Shown: piece by piece, positions 16,324 through 24,068 of the stretch | Layout of the letters: each line of letters begins with the position of its first letter | Numbering within the stretch: the first letter of the stretch is position 1 | DNA from: Pseudomonadota bacterium | GTDB taxonomy: Bacteria; Pseudomonadota; Gammaproteobacteria; Burkholderiales; Burkholderiaceae_C | Direction of reading: 5' to 3' | Length of the DNA stretch: 64,000 nucleotides | Assembly: GCA_023418355.1 (NCBI GenBank) | Contig: JAEZZU010000337.1 | Span: forward strand, 7,320 to 71,319 | Translations under genes and position numbers: made by a program | The notes under the pieces: model-generated | What the model was told of the DNA's origin: nothing | Database searches by the model: none | The model's input: only the letters and a program-made list of their open reading frames with translations

Positions 16324-18035
16324 GGCTGCACCTGCACCAGCTTGCCACTGGCGTGTGGGCCACGCGGGGAACTCAGCGCAAACTGCAAACGCTGGCCTGT
16401 GGCATCCCAGTTCAGCACCAGCTGCACGGTGTCGCCAGGCAGGATGGGCTGCTGAAACTTCAGCACTTCGGCACGCACAAAACGCGGCTGCAATCCAAAG
16501 GCCTGCTGGGCGCAATGCACGGCCCACTGCAGCTGTGCCACGCCAGGCACCAGCGTACCTTGCGGGAAATGACCTTCCAGCACCCGCAAACTGGGGTCTA
16601 CATACAGCTGTGCAGTAGCCTTTGCCTGCGTGCGTTCCAGCCACTGTGGCTGTGGAATGCTCGGATTAAACAGCTGCAGCAAAGCCTGCTGCGTGATCTT
16701 GCTCTGCGCATTGACAGGCATCTGCGACACATAGCGCCAGCTGCGTGGCAAAGCCACACGCTCTACATAGGCGGACAAATGCTGACGCAAAGCCTCTCCC
16801 ATGGTCCGGCGGCCGCACTGTTGCAGCTGTGCCCATCCGGCTTCCGTCAGCTCCAGAACCACGCCAATGCGTGCCAGTGCACCTGCAGATTCCAGCACGA
16901 CGGCCTTCGCCTGCTGTACCCAGGGCAGCGTCTGCAAGGCCTGCTCCATCGCCGTCAGTGACACGCGTTTTTCCGCAATCTTGACCACCCGGTCGGCACG
17001 CCCCTGCAGCACAAAGCTGCGGCCATCGGCGCTGACTTGCGCGCGATCTGCCGACGTCCACCAGGACGCTGCATCGGCCAGATGTGCAGATCGCACAGCC
17101 AGCAGACCGTCGTCCTGCACACGGACCTGCACACCAGGCAACAGCTGCCATGTATCGCCATGCTCGGCACGTCTGCGCCAGGCAATGCCCCCGGTTTCCG
17201 AACTGCCAAACACTTCCGTGGGGGAGTGCTGCAGCAACTGCAGGCAGTGCCCCGCAGCCTCGGCAGACAACGGCCCTCCCGACGAAAACACACGGCACAC
17301 ATTTGCGCTTGCAGACGACCAGTCCAGGTGGCTGGGCAAACGACTTAAAAAGGCGGGGCTGGACACAAGTACGGCCCGGCTGTGCTGCTCCAGTTCATGC
17401 TGCACCTCTTCGGGGTAGCGCAGCATGCGTTCCCCTATGGGCCTTCCCGCAGACAAGGGCCACAGAATGCGAAACAGCAGGCCATAAATATGCTGGTGAG
17501 AGACGGTAGCCACCACCTGCCATGCCGCACTGTCTGCCTCGGCAAAGGCAGCCTGCAGGGCATGAACTTCTGCATCCAGCTGCGACAGCTTTTTGACAAT
17601 GCGTTCGGGCTGACCGGTGGAGCCAGAAGTGAACATCACCACCTTGCAGGCCTGCATGTCCAGCGGCTCCAATGGCAGCCACTGCTGGCCCTCAGCAGCC
17701 AGCGGCTGCACCGCCTGCGGTAAATCACCCGCACAGGCATGCACAGATGGCAGCAGCGATTGCAGGGTATAGGGCTGCGCATCGCTGGCCAGTACAGGCG
17801 TTTTGCCTGCATGCCAGGCCCCCCACAGCGCAGCAGAAAAAGCGACTGCATCCTCAAAGTACAGCGCCACATCCGAACCAGACACTTGTGCAAACGCAGT
17901 ACGCCATGCTTGCACCCTCTGCACCCACTGTGCATGTGTCAGCCGCTGTGTATTTACAGATGCCACCTGGCATGCGGCCTTGTCAGCTGTGGCCAGTGCC
18001 ACCTGCGCCAATGGCAGGCCTTGTGTCACATTCAC
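16320..18035 (-). CDS. apeH: starter-activating acyl-ACP ligase fused to hotdog dehydratase (ApeH-ApeI)
   Basis: Residues 1 to about 450 are an AMP-forming ligase: the phosphate loop MFTSGSTGQPERIVKK, FGSSETGGI, and the hinge GRADRVVKIAEKRVSL. It would activate the aryl acid starter and load it on ACP. The last 100 residues are a hotdog domain with LEGHFPQGTLVPGVAQLQWAV, the pattern of the ApeI dehydratase subunit, which is a separate gene in the E. coli cluster. I chose the GTG at 18035, which overlaps the upstream stop (GTGA) and follows AGAGGAAG. The published start of homologues could differ by a few codons. Confidence 0.8.
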   Translation of the reverse strand: MNVTQGLPLAQVALATADKAACQVASVNTQRLTHAQWVQRVQAWRTAFAQVSGSDVALYFEDAVAFSAALWGAWHAGKTPVLASDAQPYTLQSLLPSVHACAGDLPQAVQPLAAEGQQWLPLEPLDMQACKVVMFTSGSTGQPERIVKKLSQLDAEVHALQAAFAEADSAAWQVVATVSHQHIYGLLFRILWPLSAGRPIGERMLRYPEEVQHELEQHSRAVLVSSPAFLSRLPSHLDWSSASANVCRVFSSGGPLSAEAAGHCLQLLQHSPTEVFGSSETGGIAWRRRAEHGDTWQLLPGVQVRVQDDGLLAVRSAHLADAASWWTSADRAQVSADGRSFVLQGRADRVVKIAEKRVSLTAMEQALQTLPWVQQAKAVVLESAGALARIGVVLELTEAGWAQLQQCGRRTMGEALRQHLSAYVERVALPRSWRYVSQMPVNAQSKITQQALLQLFNPSIPQPQWLERTQAKATAQLYVDPSLRVLEGHFPQGTLVPGVAQLQWAVHCAQQAFGLQPRFVRAEVLKFQQPILPGDTVQLVLNWDATGQRLQFALSSPRGPHASGKLVQVQP

Positions 18036-18616
18036 CCGTTCTTCCTCTTCATTTGCCCGGCTTCTGCTTGCGCATGCCGGCGGCGTACACGCTGGCGCAC
18101 ACACCATTCACCTGCCATCAGCATGCCCATCAGCACATACGACAGCAGGCCGTTGTACAGCGCCCAGACTGCATCACTGGCCCAGCACGCGGTCACCAGT
18201 GCAATGGCCGCATTCACGACAAAAAACGCACACCAGACTTTGGTCACCTGTGCCGTATAGCGCACGGCCTGCGCCGGCAGATCAGGCTCCTGCAGCCGTG
18301 CCAGCCGCTCTACCACCGTGGGCGGCTGCCACAGGCTGTAAGCAAAAATGCCCAGCAGCACCAGGCTGACCATGACGGGATACAACTTCACGGCCAAAGG
18401 CGATGCCTGCAGCCAGGACACCCCCGCCAGCACACCAGCACCAGCGGCGACAGCCCACCACAGTCCCTGACGCGTCAGAAGTGCACGGCATGCGGCCAGC
18501 ATGCACAACATCAACGCCAGCCACTGGGGTGCGATGTGCCCCAGCGCCACGTACACCGCCAGGGGGTACAGCACCGTCAGCACCAGCAGCAAGCCGGTGG
18601 CATATTTGCGCATCAA
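18032..18616 (-). CDS. COG4648-type integral membrane protein of the APE cluster
   Basis: A 194-residue, very hydrophobic protein with about six membrane segments and a basic tail (RQRVRRRHAQAEAGQMKRKNG in two parts). Homologues occupy the same place in aryl-polyene loci (between the ACPs and the ligase, the apeG position) and carry no known catalytic motif. It may anchor the synthase at the membrane or help export; this is inference. Translation is coupled to the ligase through a GTGA overlap. Confidence 0.65.
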   Translation of the reverse strand: MMRKYATGLLLVLTVLYPLAVYVALGHIAPQWLALMLCMLAACRALLTRQGLWWAVAAGAGVLAGVSWLQASPLAVKLYPVMVSLVLLGIFAYSLWQPPTVVERLARLQEPDLPAQAVRYTAQVTKVWCAFFVVNAAIALVTACWASDAVWALYNGLLSYVLMGMLMAGEWCVRQRVRRRHAQAEAGQMKRKNG

Positions 18617-18638
18617 AACCCAGACCAGTCAGTTTGGC

Positions 18639-18899
18639 TTACGCCGCCGCGCCTTCTTCGCAGATCAGCTGATACAGCGCATCCACCACGTCCTGGATGG
18701 TGCGCACCGACTTGAAGGCTTCTGCATTCAGACGCTTACCGGCCAGAGGCTTGAGCTGCACGATCAGATCAACAGCATCGATGCTGTCAATGTCCAGATC
18801 GTCATACAGACGAGCTTCCGGCGTAATGCGCGCAGGATCGATATCGAACGTCTCTTGCAGAATTTCCACAATGCGTGCGTAGATGGTTTCTTTGTTCAT
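18639..18899 (-). CDS. apeF: acyl carrier protein (ApeF-like)
   Basis: An 86-residue acidic four-helix carrier. The attachment site is Ser39 in DLDIDSIDAVDL. It carries starter or growing polyene chains as a phosphopantetheine thioester. The ATG at 18899 (MNKETIYARI) was preferred to one four codons upstream because it gives the usual ACP start. Two ACPs in tandem are characteristic of APE clusters. Confidence 0.85.
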   Translation of the reverse strand: MNKETIYARIVEILQETFDIDPARITPEARLYDDLDIDSIDAVDLIVQLKPLAGKRLNAEAFKSVRTIQDVVDALYQLICEEGAAA

Positions 18900-18936
18900 G
18901 GTCTGCACCAATCAAAAATCTCAAGAGTTGCTGAAA

Positions 18937-19197
18937 TTACTGGGCACGGTGCGCTGCCACAAAAGCGGCCAGTGCCTGCACGCTGCGAAAGTGCTGCCGA
19001 GTCTGCTCAGAGTCGGCAGACATGCTCACGCCGTAGCGCTTTTGCAAGGCCAGGCCCAACTCCAGTGCATCGATAGAGTCCAGGCCCAGCCCATCCCCGA
19101 ACAGGGGTGCCGATGCGTCGATGTCTTGTGGCGTGATGTCTTCCAATGCCAGTGCAGCAATGATCAGTTCTTTAATTTCTTGTTCAAGTTGAAGCAC
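18937..19197 (-). CDS. apeE: acyl carrier protein (ApeE-like)
   Basis: An 86-residue ACP with Ser41 in DGLGLDSIDALEL as the phosphopantetheine site. No ATG is near the start; the GTG at 19197 follows AAGGAGCCCTCCT, a good ribosome-binding site, and overlaps the acyltransferase gene by 14 bases. The longer upstream frame is a shadow of that gene. It would be charged by the ligase at 16320-18035 and by malonyl transfer. Confidence 0.82.
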   Translation of the reverse strand: MLQLEQEIKELIIAALALEDITPQDIDASAPLFGDGLGLDSIDALELGLALQKRYGVSMSADSEQTRQHFRSVQALAAFVAAHRAQ

Positions 19198-19966
19198 AGG
19201 AGGGCTCCTTAAAAAGATACTCGGCGAGGTAATCCGTGACATGGCGCGCAGCCAGCGATTCACTGCTGGTCTGCGCCACAAAAGGCGTGATGGCGATGTC
19301 TTCACGCACATCGATCACAAAATGGGGGCGCTGACTGGGCACTTGCCACCAGGCTGCGCCCTTGGTCAACAGGGGATGGCTACAGTGAATGTGCACCGGG
19401 GTGATGTCTATGTTGCCGCGCACAGCCACATTGGCGGCCCCACGCTGCAGCCGCACACTGCCGCACATCGGCGTGCGTGTGCCTTCGGGAAAGATGATGA
19501 GGTTGTTGCCTTGCTGCAGCGATGCCAGGCAGTCCTGCAGCAGCTCAGCACCGCCATTGTTGGTAATGAATCCGGCAGCACGTACCGGTCCGCGCGTAAA
19601 TGGGTTGTCTGCCAGCGAGGCTTTCACAATGCAGTCTGCATGGCGAATCAGCGCGATCAAAAACACCACATCAATCAGCGAAGGGTGATTGGCCAGCACC
19701 AGCAGGCCGCGGCGCTGCAGGCGTTCACCATGGCGCACCTCATACGTCAGCACGCCCACGCCGCGCATCAGCGCCACAAACCAGCGGAACGCATGGTGAA
19801 TCAGGGACTTGGTCACATCCTCACGCCGACGCTGATCGCGCACCAGCAGCAGCAAGAGCGGGAACACCACGCAGCGGACCAGCAGCCCGCCACAGCCAAA
19901 CACCACGAAGCACAGCCCCGTGGCAGCCAGCCGCCAGATGCGACCCAGCACCTCAAGCATGGACAC
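19184..19966 (-). CDS. PlsC-like 1-acylglycerol-3-phosphate acyltransferase
   Basis: A 260-residue membrane-associated enzyme with an N-terminal hydrophobic helix (about residues 12-42), the catalytic HX4D in ANHPSLIDVVFL and the phosphate-binding FPEGTR further on. It belongs to the LPLAT family and most likely transfers an acyl chain during assembly of the polyene lipid (apeD position). Two starts are possible, the GTG at 19966 and an ATG at 19960; both overlap the upstream stop by a few bases. Confidence 0.8.
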   Translation of the reverse strand: MSMLEVLGRIWRLAATGLCFVVFGCGGLLVRCVVFPLLLLLVRDQRRREDVTKSLIHHAFRWFVALMRGVGVLTYEVRHGERLQRRGLLVLANHPSLIDVVFLIALIRHADCIVKASLADNPFTRGPVRAAGFITNNGGAELLQDCLASLQQGNNLIIFPEGTRTPMCGSVRLQRGAANVAVRGNIDITPVHIHCSHPLLTKGAAWWQVPSQRPHFVIDVREDIAITPFVAQTSSESLAARHVTDYLAEYLFKEPSCAST

Positions 19967-20693
19967 GCCTCCAGGTCCAGATACCGCCGGGATGCTGCTT
20001 GCGCAGCACCGCCAGCTCTGGGTCTATCAAGAAGCGGAACACCTCCAGCGCATGCGGCAGCCGTGCTCCATCTTGTGCTGGAGATGGCTGCCCCTCAAGA
20101 CTTTCTGCCTGGAGTTCAAAACAGGGGTGCCCAGGCTGCGGCTTGGTCAATAACACCGCCCAGGCAATATCGATCACTGCTTCATCATGGAATTGCGCAT
20201 ACGCTGCAGGCAGCGGTGTGTCATAGACCACACACAGCACTTCAGGCGCGCCTTCGTGCAGCAGCCCCAGCGCTTCTACCACCGCGGCCTCTGGCGCGCA
20301 ATGGCTGCTGGCCACACAGATGGCATTGGCTTTCATTCCTCGCAAAATCGAGTGCTGCGCACCAATCCCGTTGTGCACCGACAAGCCAAAAGCAGTGGGT
20401 GACAAAGGCTCCTGCCCTTGCACCTGGGTACGCAGCAGTGCCAGAGATTTGTCTGCATCACCATAGCGGGACGCCCAGACCACAGGAATGTCCGGCTGGC
20501 TGGCATGCGGCAACACGGCATCGGCCACAGAAACTGCCATCTTGGCCAGATGCCCCAGTCTGCGACGCGCCATGGCATGGATATGGCTGACATCCAGCGC
20601 CACCTCTCCCTGAGGCAGCGATGGCTGCGTCAGCCATGCCTTCCAGTCGTTCTGGTGATTTAGCCCTGGTCCCACCCCCGCCCAGGCGCTCAT
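19953..20693 (-). CDS. apeC: ketosynthase chain-length factor (ApeC-like)
   Basis: A 246-residue protein of the short ketoacyl-synthase-like family (beta-ketoacyl synthase N-terminal domain only). It lacks the HGTAT and GH motifs of active ketosynthases, and the segment that would carry the nucleophile reads CVASSHCAPEAAVVEAL. In the APE system this subunit pairs with ApeO and shapes chain length. It is the first recognised gene of the operon, so the promoter lies in the gap upstream. The ATG at 20693 is preferred; a GTG at 20711 would add six residues. Confidence 0.75.
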   Translation of the reverse strand: MSAWAGVGPGLNHQNDWKAWLTQPSLPQGEVALDVSHIHAMARRRLGHLAKMAVSVADAVLPHASQPDIPVVWASRYGDADKSLALLRTQVQGQEPLSPTAFGLSVHNGIGAQHSILRGMKANAICVASSHCAPEAAVVEALGLLHEGAPEVLCVVYDTPLPAAYAQFHDEAVIDIAWAVLLTKPQPGHPCFELQAESLEGQPSPAQDGARLPHALEVFRFLIDPELAVLRKQHPGGIWTWRRVHA

Positions 20694-21150
20694 AGCGAAT
20701 GCTAGTTGCACGAAAAAACCTGTTGTAAATCTTTTTTATGGTGTGACTAGCACCACCGTGCCTGCCCTGCAGCAGTTTGGATACGGCACCGCGGTACAAG
20801 CCGCAGCATTCTAACGAACAAGCGTTTACATCCAGAAACTCCGCAGCAGCCATGCAATCCACGCCAGCATGCTGGCATACACAATGGGCAATGGCAGCAC
20901 AGGCTTGACCATGGCGTGTGGCATGCAAACCCCAAGCAGTATGCACTTACTGCACTTTTTCATGCTGCCACATATCGCTCAAGCTATTTATTTGCACACT
21001 GTGCAGACTGCACAGCAAACCAGCTGCCGTGGGCTGGACACGTCGTCACAGTAGCCCCTTCAGACCCAGCGCTTGCGCGAGTGAAGGAGAATGCACGATC
21101 TGACAGAACGACGGCAGCGACCTTCGATAAAAATTTGGAGTAATGCATTT
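20694..21150. other. divergent promoter region between the APE operon and thyA
   Basis: About 450 bases between two divergent units. It must hold the APE promoter on the minus strand and the thyA promoter on the plus strand, but I could not pick a convincing -35/-10 pair for either. The thyA start is preceded by GGAG 12 bases upstream. A short minus-strand frame is listed separately. Confidence 0.5.
20826..20963 (-). CDS. possible 45-residue hydrophobic peptide upstream of the APE operon
   Basis: A short minus-strand frame starting MKKCSKCILLGVCM and ending in a hydrophobic, Trp-rich segment (ASMLAWIAWLLRSFWM). It could be a one-helix membrane peptide leading the APE operon, 115 bases upstream of the chain-length factor. 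No clear ribosome-binding site precedes the ATG, and the start has a CxxC pair that could be chance. I list it because its composition is more protein-like than the surrounding frames; it may equally be non-coding. Confidence 0.2.
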   Translation of the reverse strand: MKKCSKCILLGVCMPHAMVKPVLPLPIVYASMLAWIAWLLRSFWM

Positions 21151-21632
21151 ATGAAGCAATACCTGGAATTGCTGCAAGATATTCTTAAAAATGGTGAATT
21201 CAAGGGCGATCGCACCGGAACCGGCACCCAGTCCGTGTTTGGCAGACAGATTCGCCACAACCTGGCAGATGGTTTTCCGCTGCTGACCACCAAAAAACTG
21301 CACTTCAAAAGCATTGCCAATGAACTGATCTGGTTTCTGAGTGGCAATACCAATATCTCCTGGCTCAATGAGCATGGCGTCACCATCTGGGACGAGTGGG
21401 CGACACCTGAAGGTGAACTTGGCCCGGTGTACGGCAAGCAATGGACGGCCTGGCCGACCAAAGACGGCAAGACCATCAACCAGATTGACTATGTCGTCAA
21501 CACACTGAAAACCAACCCCAACAGCCGCCGCATCCTGTTCCACGGCTGGAATCCGGAATATCTGCCTGACGAAACCAAGAGCCCCGTAGAGAACGCCGCC
21601 AACGGCCTGATGGCGCTGCCTCCCTGTCATCT
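21151..21632 (+). pseudogene. thyA: 5' fragment of host thyA (thymidylate synthase)
   Basis: The first 160 codons of a normal Thy[49 protein letters not shown] and [14 protein letters not shown], ending at the active-site motif LPPCH. The next codons leave the family sequence and run to a stop at 21738. The rest of the gene ([11 protein letters not shown] onwards) is found at 54533-54889. The catalytic Cys159 is the last but one residue kept; the dUMP-binding second half is missing, so the fragment cannot be active. Confidence 0.95.
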
Positions 21633-21641
21633 TTTTGTGAT
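21633..21641 (+). repeat. left terminal inverted repeat of the element
   Basis: TTTTGTGAT directly after the split Cys-His codons; it matches the complement of the right end at 54523-54531. Confidence 0.7.
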
Positions 21642-21650
21642 ATCCGGTTC

Positions 21651-21659
21651 TTTCCCGCA
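21651..21659 (+). repeat. subterminal motif TTTCCCGCA (left end)
   Basis: It lies nine bases inside the left terminal repeat and recurs in both arms of the palindrome at 21702-21723; a near copy is at the right end. A likely recombinase-binding site. Confidence 0.45.
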
Positions 21660-21701
21660 TGTACGAAATCGTTGTCATAGAAGAGGAATAAGCCCTAAAG
21701 C

Positions 21702-21723
21702 TTGCGGGAAAGCTTTCCCGCAA
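21702..21723. repeat. 22-base perfect palindrome near the left end
   Basis: Half-site TTGCGGGAAAG followed at once by its exact complement, with no spacer. It contains the subterminal TGCGGGAAA motif twice, head to head, 60 bases from the element border and about 60 bases upstream of the element thyA. It could bind the recombinase or regulate the thyA gene. Confidence 0.6.
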
Positions 21724-21786
21724 CGGTGTAGCGTTTAAACGCATCTACCCTATCCATCACAGTGCGCTTATCATTTAAAATCAGCT

Positions 21787-22602
21787 ATGACAGCAATCAA
21801 CCACCCCGAGAATCAGTACCTAGACCTCATCCGCCGTATCTTGGATGAAGGAGTTGAACGCCCAGACCGAACAGGAACTGGTACACGTGCCGTTTTTGGT
21901 CATCAAATGCGCTTCGACCTATCGAAGGGCTTCCCACTACTAACAACAAAAAAACTTCACTTCCGTTCCATCGCTATCGAACTGCTCTGGTTTTTGCGTG
22001 GAGATACAAACGTCAAGTGGCTCCAAGAAAACAAGGTTTCCATCTGGGATGAGTGGGCTGACGAAAACGGAGACTTGGGGCCTGTGTACGGGAAGCAGTG
22101 GCGTGACTGGGTAACTGCTGATGGCCGCCATATCGACCAGATAGCCGAGATGGTGCGGCAAATAAAGGATGACCCGACTTCGCGTCGCCAAATTGTGAGC
22201 GCATGGAATGTCGGCGACTTACCCTCGATGAAACTGGCGCCGTGCCACTGTCTGTTTCAAACGGCAGTTATGGGTGGAAAGCTTCATTTACAGCTATACC
22301 AGCGCTCGTGCGATGTTTTCCTTGGCGTCCCCTACAACATTGCAAGCTATGCGTTGCTTCAGATGCTATTGGCCCAGCAATGTGACTTGGAAGTCGGCGA
22401 CTTCATCTGGTCTGGCGGTGATGTGCACATTTACTCTAACCACATGGAACAAGTAAAGACACAAATCACGCGCACACCATTCCACTTTCCTCAACTTCGC
22501 ATATTGCGAAAACCTGAGGCCATCGACGGATACCGTTTTGAGGATTTCGAGCTAGTTAACTACGAGGCTCATCCACATATCAAAGGCGTAGTGGCTGTTT
22601 GA
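21787..22602 (+). CDS. thyA: element-borne thymidylate synthase (replacement copy)
   Basis: A complete 271-residue Thy[61 protein letters not shown], the catalytic Cys in [28 protein letters not shown] and HIYSNHMEQ. It converts dUMP to dTMP with methylene-tetrahydrofolate. It differs strongly from the host fragments and uses a more AT-rich codon set, so it did not arise by local duplication. It lies in the same orientation just downstream of the host 5' fragment and could be read from the host promoter. It should rescue thymidine synthesis in cells carrying the element. A terminator follows at 22705-22737. Confidence 0.95.
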   Translation: MTAINHPENQYLDLIRRILDEGVERPDRTGTGTRAVFGHQMRFDLSKGFPLLTTKKLHFRSIAIELLWFLRGDTNVKWLQENKVSIWDEWADENGDLGPVYGKQWRDWVTADGRHIDQIAEMVRQIKDDPTSRRQIVSAWNVGDLPSMKLAPCHCLFQTAVMGGKLHLQLYQRSCDVFLGVPYNIASYALLQMLLAQQCDLEVGDFIWSGGDVHIYSNHMEQVKTQITRTPFHFPQLRILRKPEAIDGYRFEDFELVNYEAHPHIKGVVAV

Positions 22603-22645
22603 GTCATTTGTAGAGCAACTCATAAACAAAGCCCCCACAAATGAC
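22603..22645 (+). repeat. inverted repeat just after the element thyA stop
   Basis: Arms GTCATTTGT and ACAAATGAC, nine bases each, around a 25-base spacer. It has no T-run and may be a weak hairpin at the 3' end of the mRNA. Confidence 0.35.
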
Positions 22646-22704
22646 AAGTTGAAGGAAGTGACTTACATCCTTTAAATTGCACGGGTGAGTTCCTAGCCTT
22701 CATG

Positions 22705-22737
22705 AAAAGGAGCCGTTTTTACAATGGCTCCTTTTTT
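22705..22737. terminator. intrinsic terminator after the element thyA
   Basis: Arms AAAAGGAGCC and GGCTCCTTTTTT around an 11-base loop, with the T-run on the plus strand and an A-run on the other side. It lies between thyA and the convergent HNH gene and can serve both. Confidence 0.85.
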
Positions 22738-22781
22738 ATTACTCAAACAGGCTTACAAACAGGCCTCTGAAAGGCTGGAGA

Positions 22782-23948
22782 TTAGGCCTTGCGGAACCAG
22801 TTTTCTCGGTGCCAAGCCAAATAGGGTGAATGGCTTTCCGTCAGCCCCATAACTTGTTCTTTGCCTGACACTCCAGCCATCGTGCACTGCTGTGCGGTCA
22901 GTGCCGTCGAAACAATGATTTCCCCAGAGTCAGAGAAAGTAACCCATCCTCCATCAAAGAGCGCATCTAGGTGGGGTGCAAGCAATAGGCCGTTAAAGAC
23001 ATCCAGCCTTTCGCTATCGCTTTCACACTTTGACCAAGGCTTTATGTGTGAGGCGCGTAGCAGTTCGACTACATCCAGACCTGTTACGGCACAACGCCCT
23101 CCCCAATAACCTATCAGCTCTCGGCGGAAGATGTCTTGTCCTACCCGCTGAGTAACCAGGCACTGAACCTCCGTTGAATCAGGAAGCTGTCTAGCCTTAC
23201 TCTGGAACTCTTCCAACGGCTTGCCACTGACCGCTTCAGCAATTTCTGCACCACGCCGGAGCGCACGATGCAACTCGGGGTAACTGGCAAGGCCATTCAA
23301 CCGGACAGCCCAGGGCAAGGGACTGGAGACAACCGGAACTCCTAGGTCGCTAGAGAGCCGACGTCCAACAGATTCGATTGATACGCCAACATCATAACCA
23401 TCGGTACTTGGCAGAACCCCAAGCTGAACTGTGGATGAAAGCGATTTGAATACCAGCCAACCATCACTTAATTCAGACGTCAGGCCGAAACCTGCGTCAA
23501 TAGCCATTTTCTCGATACGAGTGCGCTCAATAGACGTCGTGGTGCTAGCCTTCGAGGTCGAGGGTACTGCATACCAACGAAGAAGTGCCTGCAATGTTTC
23601 TCCGTCAGACACGACACACGAGGTCTGATTCGGGGCCGCAAGCCTTGAGTCTTGGTTGCTCTTGATTCGAGAGCCTTCGTAGGGAGTGGCTGAGGGTTCG
23701 ATGCCGGCGATTGCTGGCAATTCGCATTTTTCAAGAATGACCCGGGTTTGCTGGGCAGGGTGGAATCCTGTCGACACATCAGTGTTACCCAGCACAATCG
23801 CAAATTGTCGCCCCAAGGGCCCACCGACTGCAAAGAGTTGAGCCTTGGTACGAGAAACATCGTCGAACCGATGAATGCTTAGTTCCTTGGTCAGCGAACC
23901 ATCAATAATTTTTAATGCCTCTCGGGCGGGGTACTTAGATACGGCCAT
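22782..23948 (-). CDS. HNH endonuclease, long form
   Basis: The 388-residue protein has an HNH domain near its C-terminus: RCAVTGLDVVELLRASHIKPW then RLDVFNGLLLAPHLDALFDGG, with His301, Asn319 and His326 as likely catalytic residues. The N-terminal 250 residues contain no motif I know. The HNH half closely resembles the protein at 37306-38025, so the two are paralogues within one element. It lies 120 bases downstream of the nuclease/helicase on the same strand and may be the last gene of the WYL-linked operon. A role in cutting foreign DNA is likely but inferred. Confidence 0.75.
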   Translation of the reverse strand: MAVSKYPAREALKIIDGSLTKELSIHRFDDVSRTKAQLFAVGGPLGRQFAIVLGNTDVSTGFHPAQQTRVILEKCELPAIAGIEPSATPYEGSRIKSNQDSRLAAPNQTSCVVSDGETLQALLRWYAVPSTSKASTTTSIERTRIEKMAIDAGFGLTSELSDGWLVFKSLSSTVQLGVLPSTDGYDVGVSIESVGRRLSSDLGVPVVSSPLPWAVRLNGLASYPELHRALRRGAEIAEAVSGKPLEEFQSKARQLPDSTEVQCLVTQRVGQDIFRRELIGYWGGRCAVTGLDVVELLRASHIKPWSKCESDSERLDVFNGLLLAPHLDALFDGGWVTFSDSGEIIVSTALTAQQCTMAGVSGKEQVMGLTESHSPYLAWHRENWFRKA

Positions 23949-24068
23949 TCATTATTTCCCATAGGTGCTAAAAAACAGGCAGGCGGTTATTTCGACGCGT
24001 CTTGAACAGGGAACCGACAGTGCTCATGCGTGGGAATCAAGGTGGAGCTTTTGCCCTGCCATATTTCC

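Noticed and set aside
21633..21738. Open frame continuing the thyA fragment for 35 codons into the element
   Set aside because: The sequence after LPPCH has no ThyA similarity and is simply read-through into the element end.
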